NCBI RefSeq assembly: GCF_014656195.1
Contig: NZ_BNBY01000009.1
Span: 186,001 to 250,000 of the forward strand
From: Kitasatospora xanthocidica
GTDB taxonomy: Bacteria > Actinomycetota > Actinomycetes > Streptomycetales > Streptomycetaceae
Reading direction: 5' to 3'
Length of the DNA: 64,000 bases
A program made the position numbers and the translations under genes. The notes under the pieces are model-generated. The model had not been told where the DNA came from. It ran no database searches and saw only the letters and a list, made by a program, of their open reading frames with translations. This document shows positions 58,573-64,000 of this stretch, one piece after another. Numbering within the stretch: the stretch's first letter is position 1; each line of letters starts with the position of its first letter.

Positions 58573-60567
58573 ATGTGGCAGCTCTCCGTACGCTCGGTCC
58601 GCCACCACGCCCCGCTGTTCCTGGGCACCTTCGTCTCGCTGGTCCTCGGCGTCGCGCTGATCGCGATCTCCTCGGCCGCCCTCGGGGCCACCTTCCGGGT
58701 AGCCCAGCCCACCGGGGACCGCCCCTCGGTGACCCTGCCGGACGGCGAGGGCACCAGCCACACCGTCACCGGCGGGGCGATCGACCTCGGCGGCGTCCAG
58801 AGCGTGCTGGTGATGACCGGGGTGATCTGCCTCTTCGTCACCGTCTTCGTGATCTCCGGCACCTGCGCCCTCAGCATCGCGCTGCGCCGCCGCGAACTCG
58901 GCCTGCTCCGGCTGGTCGGGGCCGGCTCCCGCCAGGTGCGCCGGACGGTGACCGGCGAGTGCCTCGCGGTCGCCGTGCCCGCCGCCGCCGTCGGCTCCCT
59001 GCTCGCCGTCCCCGGCACCCCGCTCGCCCTGGCCGCCCTCAACCGCACCGGCCTGTCCCCGGTCGACCTGAAGGACGCCCCGCTCGCCGTCCCGCTGCTG
59101 ATCGCCGTCCCGGCCGGCCTGCTGATGGCCGTCCTCGGCGCGTCCGCGGCCTCCCGGCGGGCCGCCCGGGTGCACGCCACCGAGGCGCTGCGGGAGGCCG
59201 AACTCGACTCCCGCGCGATGACCGGCGGCCGCTGGACGGCGGGCCTGCCGCTGCTCGCGGTCGGCGGCCTGATGGTCTGGTTCGCCCGCGGCGCGAACGT
59301 GGAGGGCGCCACCCCGCTGGCCCTGTTCGGCACGCTCTTCCTCACCTGCGCCGCCGCCCTGCTGGGCCCGCTCTACCTGGGGCCGCTGGTCCGCCTGCTC
59401 GGCGTGCCGCTGCGCCGCTCCGGCTCGGTGCCCGCACGGCTGGCCGTCGCCTCGCTCGCCACCGCCCGGCTGCGCACCGCCTCCCTGGTCGGCCCGGTGC
59501 TCGCCGTCGTCGCCGTGGTCGGCGTGTTCACCTCCGTGCTCGGCACCACCGGCGCCACCGTCAAGGCCGACGACCGCAGCCGTACGGTCGGCGAGCTGAT
59601 CGTCGAGGCGCCCGGCGGCGGCGCGCTCGACCCCGCAGTCCTGGAGAGCCTGCGCCGCGACCCGCGGGTCGCCGCCGTCTCCGCGCCCGCCGAGACGGAC
59701 ATCGCGGTCGCCGACCGCACCTCGGTGCGCCAGGACCGGGGCGCCGCCGTCGACCTGCCCGCGCTCGCCCGCACCCACCGCCTGGACGTGGCCGAGGGCA
59801 CCGTACGCGACCTCGCCCCCGGCGAGCTGGCCGTCTCCCGCGAGTACGCCGGCTGGTACGGCTACCACGTCGGCACCGAGCTCACCTACGGCCTGTACGG
59901 GCGGAAGCCGGCCACCGGCACCGTCGTCGCCGTCGTCGACGGCGGCTCCACCCTCGCCCAGGTGCTGCTGCCGAGCGGCACCCCCGGCCTGCCCGGCCCC
60001 GAACGGGCCACCGTGCTCCTCGCCGACGACGCGGCCGGCGACGTGACCGGCGACGCGGCCCGCCTGGTAGCACAGGACCTGGCCCACCGGCTGGGCACCG
60101 ACCGGGCGAGCGTCAGCACCACCGCCCACTGGTACGACGCGACCGACGACGAGCAGGGCCGCCTCAACGACCTGGTCCTGCTGGTGCTGGCCGGCCCCGC
60201 CTCCGGCTACGCCCTGATCTCGGTGGCGAGCACCCTGGTGATGTCCTACAGCCGGCGCGGCCGCGAGATCGCCGGGATGCGGCTGATCGGCGTGGCCGCC
60301 CGCCAGGTGCGCCGCACCGCGCTGTGGGAGACGGCGATCACCACCGGGCTCGCCGCGGGCGTCGCCGCCGTCCTGGTCGCCCTGGGCCTCGGCGCCTACC
60401 GGGCGGCGCTGTCCGCCGAGTACCACGAAGTCACCGTCGACGTGCCGTGGTTCACCCTGGCCGCGCTCGTCCTGGCCTGCCTCGCGGTGGGCGGCGCGGT
60501 GGCGCTCGCGGCCACCGGCAGGCTGCTGCGCCGGGGCGAGATCTCGGCGATCACCGCGCGCGAGTAG
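58573..60567 (+). CDS. FtsX-like ABC transporter permease
   Basis: 664 aa. One N-terminal helix (FLGTFVSLVLGVALIAISSA), a helix cluster near 75-200, another near 215-330, a large soluble domain (about 330-540) and two to three C-terminal helices. FtsX motifs include LRRRELGLLRLVGAGSRQVRR and the repeat SRRGREIAGMRLIGVAARQVRR near the end. Ten-helix permeases with two FtsX repeats pair with a single ATPase, as in BceB-like systems. Forms a transporter with the preceding gene. ATG 58573. Confidence 0.92.
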   Translation: MWQLSVRSVRHHAPLFLGTFVSLVLGVALIAISSAALGATFRVAQPTGDRPSVTLPDGEGTSHTVTGGAIDLGGVQSVLVMTGVICLFVTVFVISGTCALSIALRRRELGLLRLVGAGSRQVRRTVTGECLAVAVPAAAVGSLLAVPGTPLALAALNRTGLSPVDLKDAPLAVPLLIAVPAGLLMAVLGASAASRRAARVHATEALREAELDSRAMTGGRWTAGLPLLAVGGLMVWFARGANVEGATPLALFGTLFLTCAAALLGPLYLGPLVRLLGVPLRRSGSVPARLAVASLATARLRTASLVGPVLAVVAVVGVFTSVLGTTGATVKADDRSRTVGELIVEAPGGGALDPAVLESLRRDPRVAAVSAPAETDIAVADRTSVRQDRGAAVDLPALARTHRLDVAEGTVRDLAPGELAVSREYAGWYGYHVGTELTYGLYGRKPATGTVVAVVDGGSTLAQVLLPSGTPGLPGPERATVLLADDAAGDVTGDAARLVAQDLAHRLGTDRASVSTTAHWYDATDDEQGRLNDLVLLVLAGPASGYALISVASTLVMSYSRRGREIAGMRLIGVAARQVRRTALWETAITTGLAAGVAAVLVALGLGAYRAALSAEYHEVTVDVPWFTLAALVLACLAVGGAVALAATGRLLRRGEISAITARE

Positions 60568-60829
60568 GCGGGGGAGGAGCCGGCCGCGAACCGGCGTCGC
60601 GGCGGACGCGCTGCCGCTGCGCCCGGGCACCGCGTCGGCTGGAGCACCGATGACGACAACCCGCCTGACATCGACCGGAGTTGTGTGGACCGCCACCGCC
60701 ACCGCCACCGCCACCGCCACCGCTACGGCCTCAGGAGGGCGCGCGCCGGGATCGGCCCGGACACCCGCAACCACCTGTTCACCGCATGACGCCCCGGCAC
60801 CCGCCGGGAGCCCGAGAAAGGCAGCCGCC
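60568..60829. repeat. Intergenic region with ACCGCC hexamer array
   Basis: ACCGCC is repeated five times followed by ACCGCT (60689-60724). GCCGG-N7-CCGGC (60579-60595) may be a weak terminator of the ABC operon. A frame through the array would encode Thr-Ala repeats but has no ribosome site. Confidence 0.65.
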
Positions 60830-61978
60830 TTGAGCACCACACTCATCGTCACCAACGACTTCCCGCCCCGGCAGGGCGGCATAGAGACCTTCGTGCACGC
60901 GATGGCCACCCGGGTGCCCGGCGACGACGTGGTCGTCTACACCTCCTCCGAGCCCGGCGACACCGCCTTCGACGCCCGGCTGCCGTTCCGGGTGGTCCGC
61001 GACCCCGCCCGCACCCTGCTGCCGAGCCGCCGGGTCACCGAGCGGGCCGCGCGGCTGGTCCGCGAACACGGTTGCGACCGCGTCTGGTTCGGCGCGGCGG
61101 CCCCGCTCGCCGCGATGGCGCCCGCGCTGCGCCGGGCCGGCGCCGAACGCATCGTCGCCACCACCCACGGCCACGAGATCTGGTGGGCCCGGGTGCCCGG
61201 CGCGCGCCGGCTGCTGCGGCGGGTCGGCGACGGCGTCGACGTGGTCACCTACCTCGGCGAGTACACCCGGGCCAGGATCGCCCCGGCGCTGGGCCCGCAC
61301 GCCCGGCTCAGCCGGCTGGTGCCCGGCGTCGACCCGGCGGCCTTCCGGCCCGGACCGGTCGCGGACGGCGGCCGGGCCGTCCGCGACCGGTACCGGCTGC
61401 ACGGCCGCAAGGTGGTGCTGACCGTGGCCCGGCTGGTGCCCCGCAAGGGCCAGGACACGCTGATCCGGGCCCTGCCGCTGATCCTCGGCGCCGTGCCCGA
61501 GGCCGCTCTGCTGATCGTCGGCCAGGGCCCGGACGAGCGGCGGCTGCGCAGGCTCGCTGCCCGGCTGCCGCAGGACTCGGTGGTCTTCGCCGGCGGCCGC
61601 GGCCACGAGGAGACGCCCGCCTACTACGCGGCGGCCGACGTCTTCGCGATGCCCTGCCGCACCCGCCGGGCCGGGCTGGAGGCGGAGGGGCTGGGCATCG
61701 TCTACCTGGAGGCCGCGGCCAGCGGTCTGCCGGTCGTGGCGGGGAACTCCGGCGGCGCCCCCGACGCGGTGCTGGACGGCCGCACCGGCGCCGTCGTGGA
61801 CGGCCGGGACGTGCGTGCCGTCGCCGAGGCCGTCATCCGGATGCTGACCACCCCGGAGGGCGCCGCGATGGGCCGCGAGGGCCGCCGCTGGGCCGCCGCC
61901 GAGTGGACCTGGGACGGCTCCGCCGACCGGCTGACCCGCCTGCTGACCCCCGGCCCGCACCACGCCGAAATCCGCTGA
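60830..61978 (+). CDS. GT4 glycosyltransferase, PimB-like mannosyltransferase
   Basis: 382 aa. GT-B fold: N-terminal LIVTNDFPPRQGGIETFVH (acceptor domain with GGIE), central LTVARLVPRKGQDTLIRAL, and the donor motif EAEGLGIVYLEAAASGLPVVAG, where E-x7-E is the GT4 signature. The sequence fits the actinobacterial phosphatidylinositol mannosyltransferase (PimB) group, which builds membrane glycolipids with GDP-mannose. The TTG at 60830 gives the family's N-terminus (STTLIVTNDFPP) and has AAAGG eight bases upstream. Exact acceptor uncertain. Confidence 0.87.
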   Translation: MSTTLIVTNDFPPRQGGIETFVHAMATRVPGDDVVVYTSSEPGDTAFDARLPFRVVRDPARTLLPSRRVTERAARLVREHGCDRVWFGAAAPLAAMAPALRRAGAERIVATTHGHEIWWARVPGARRLLRRVGDGVDVVTYLGEYTRARIAPALGPHARLSRLVPGVDPAAFRPGPVADGGRAVRDRYRLHGRKVVLTVARLVPRKGQDTLIRALPLILGAVPEAALLIVGQGPDERRLRRLAARLPQDSVVFAGGRGHEETPAYYAAADVFAMPCRTRRAGLEAEGLGIVYLEAAASGLPVVAGNSGGAPDAVLDGRTGAVVDGRDVRAVAEAVIRMLTTPEGAAMGREGRRWAAAEWTWDGSADRLTRLLTPGPHHAEIR

Positions 61979-62095
61979 AATTCCCTGGATGGCAAAGATG
62001 TTGATGATCCGTCAGTCGGCCGCAACACCGCGGGACTTGCCTTGTCGACCCCCAGGTCGCCACGCCGACGGCGGCCGGAGGATAGCCTGCCCGCT

Positions 62096-62671
62096 ATGAG
62101 CCAGAACGTGACCGCTGCCGCGCCCCCCGGAGACCTCGTCATCCTCGATGCCGCGGCGCTGGCCGGGCGGGCCGGCGGGGTCGGGGAGTTCGCGGCCGCG
62201 GCGCACCGGATCCTGGCGGAGCTGGTGTCGGCGGGCGCCGCGCTGGGGTGGCTGGAGCCGCCGTCGGCGGAGGAGGTCGCGGCGCTGGTCGAGCAGGTGC
62301 TGGCGCGGTCGCGGGCCGGGGACGGCGCCCTGCGGGTGGCGTACCTGGACGGGCGGCCGGCCGGGTTCGGCTACTGGCTGCGCCACCGGCGCCCGACCCA
62401 CCGCCCGCACGCGGACCTGGAGAAGCTCGCCGTTTCCGCCGCCGCCCAGGGTCGCGGCATCGGACGGAAGCTCACCACGGCGCTGATCGCGGACGCGAGG
62501 GCCGCGGGCATCGAGGTGCTCACCCTGGACGCCCGCGGCGACAACGCCGACGCGCTGCACCTCTACTTCTCCCTCGGCTTCACCGAGTACGGGCGGCTGC
62601 CGGACTACGTCGCCGTCGGGGAGCGCCGCTACGACAAGGTGTTCGCCATGCTGGACCTGCGTCGAGCCTGA
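62096..62671 (+). CDS. GNAT-family N-acetyltransferase
   Basis: 191 aa. Motif A is LEKLAVSAAAQGRGIGRKLTT (first 21 residues split: LEKLAVSAAAQG and RGIGRKL), then LTLDARGDNADALHLYFSLGF and a conserved Tyr/Lys end RYDKVFAML. Probably acetylates a small amine or antibiotic; not assignable further. ATG 62096 is seven bases after TAGCCT (62083-62088) with no ribosome site, so it is probably leaderless. Confidence 0.88.
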   Translation: MSQNVTAAAPPGDLVILDAAALAGRAGGVGEFAAAAHRILAELVSAGAALGWLEPPSAEEVAALVEQVLARSRAGDGALRVAYLDGRPAGFGYWLRHRRPTHRPHADLEKLAVSAAAQGRGIGRKLTTALIADARAAGIEVLTLDARGDNADALHLYFSLGFTEYGRLPDYVAVGERRYDKVFAMLDLRRA

Positions 62672-62741
62672 CCCGGGCCCGTGCATGGCCCCCTGGCGCG
62701 TCACGCGGCGGTGTCCTCTGGCGTTCCGGCCCGGCGGCAGT

Positions 62742-64000
<1,259 letters not shown>

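Noticed and set aside
60650-60829. Upstream extension of the GT4 gene with Thr-Ala repeats
   Set aside because: The repeat comes from the ACCGCC hexamers, no ribosome site precedes it, and TTG 60830 gives the family N-terminus.

Overview
The window is very GC-rich actinobacterial DNA, most probably from a Streptomyces or Kitasatospora species. The indications are GTG, TTG and probable CTG starts, an SsgA-like sporulation protein (55255-55650), mycothiol-linked enzymes (2187-2834, 46125-46886), DUF5994, DUF5997 and DUF1918 proteins, and many regulators. No rRNA, tRNA, CRISPR array, insertion sequence or phage gene was recognised. All functions are inferred from the sequence alone; no database search was run.

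Layout. 1-20840 is mostly single genes: a lipoprotein hydrolase, a DsbA-family reductase, a second-type FtsH protease, an AsnC regulator beside an SMP-30 lactonase, an SDR, a glycosyltransferase, an HNH-like lipoprotein, a DUF885 peptidase-like protein, a DUF5997/LysR-type pair, a YetF membrane protein, a rhomboid-like protein, a P450, an amidase and a FUSC exporter. 21358-26912 is a tightly coupled five-gene operon (PhyH dioxygenase, DUF6271-like GT-A-type protein, PLP decarboxylase, GNAT, MFS exporter) that looks like a small biosynthetic cluster. Its promoter carries a near-consensus DasR site. 27020-28445 is a MerR/oxidoreductase operon with a MerR-type promoter. 28652-31198 holds a PIG-L deacetylase, a DedA protein, a DUF1918 protein and a TetR regulator.

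31596-41064 is a second, larger cluster of seven co-directional genes: a PhyH dioxygenase, a DUF6309-like protein, a one-module NRPS (adenylation, carrier, epimerase, reductase; no condensation domain), a class III aminotransferase, a TauD-like dioxygenase, an SDR and a methyltransferase. The specificity residues read as Asp/Asn-like. The order of domains and genes predicts that one amino acid is activated, epimerised, released as an aldehyde, aminated to a diamine and then tailored. This is the best candidate for an undescribed pathway.

41199-43895 is a cobalamin riboswitch and metE. 44009-50689 contains stress and housekeeping genes, including a cold-shock gene with a leader peptide and an intrinsic terminator upstream of its start, a sirtuin, and a MerR regulator divergent from a monooxygenase-like gene. 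50921-60567 holds a DMT-like membrane protein, two secreted proteins, an OmpR-type two-component system, the SsgA-like protein, and a NarL-type two-component system divergent from an ABC exporter. 60830-64000 has a PimB-like glycosyltransferase, a GNAT and the start of a GH1 beta-glucosidase cut by the right edge.

Two themes recur. Many starts lie 6-8 bases behind a TAnnnT -10 hexamer, which suggests leaderless transcripts. Short tandem duplications often lie at or just after stop codons.
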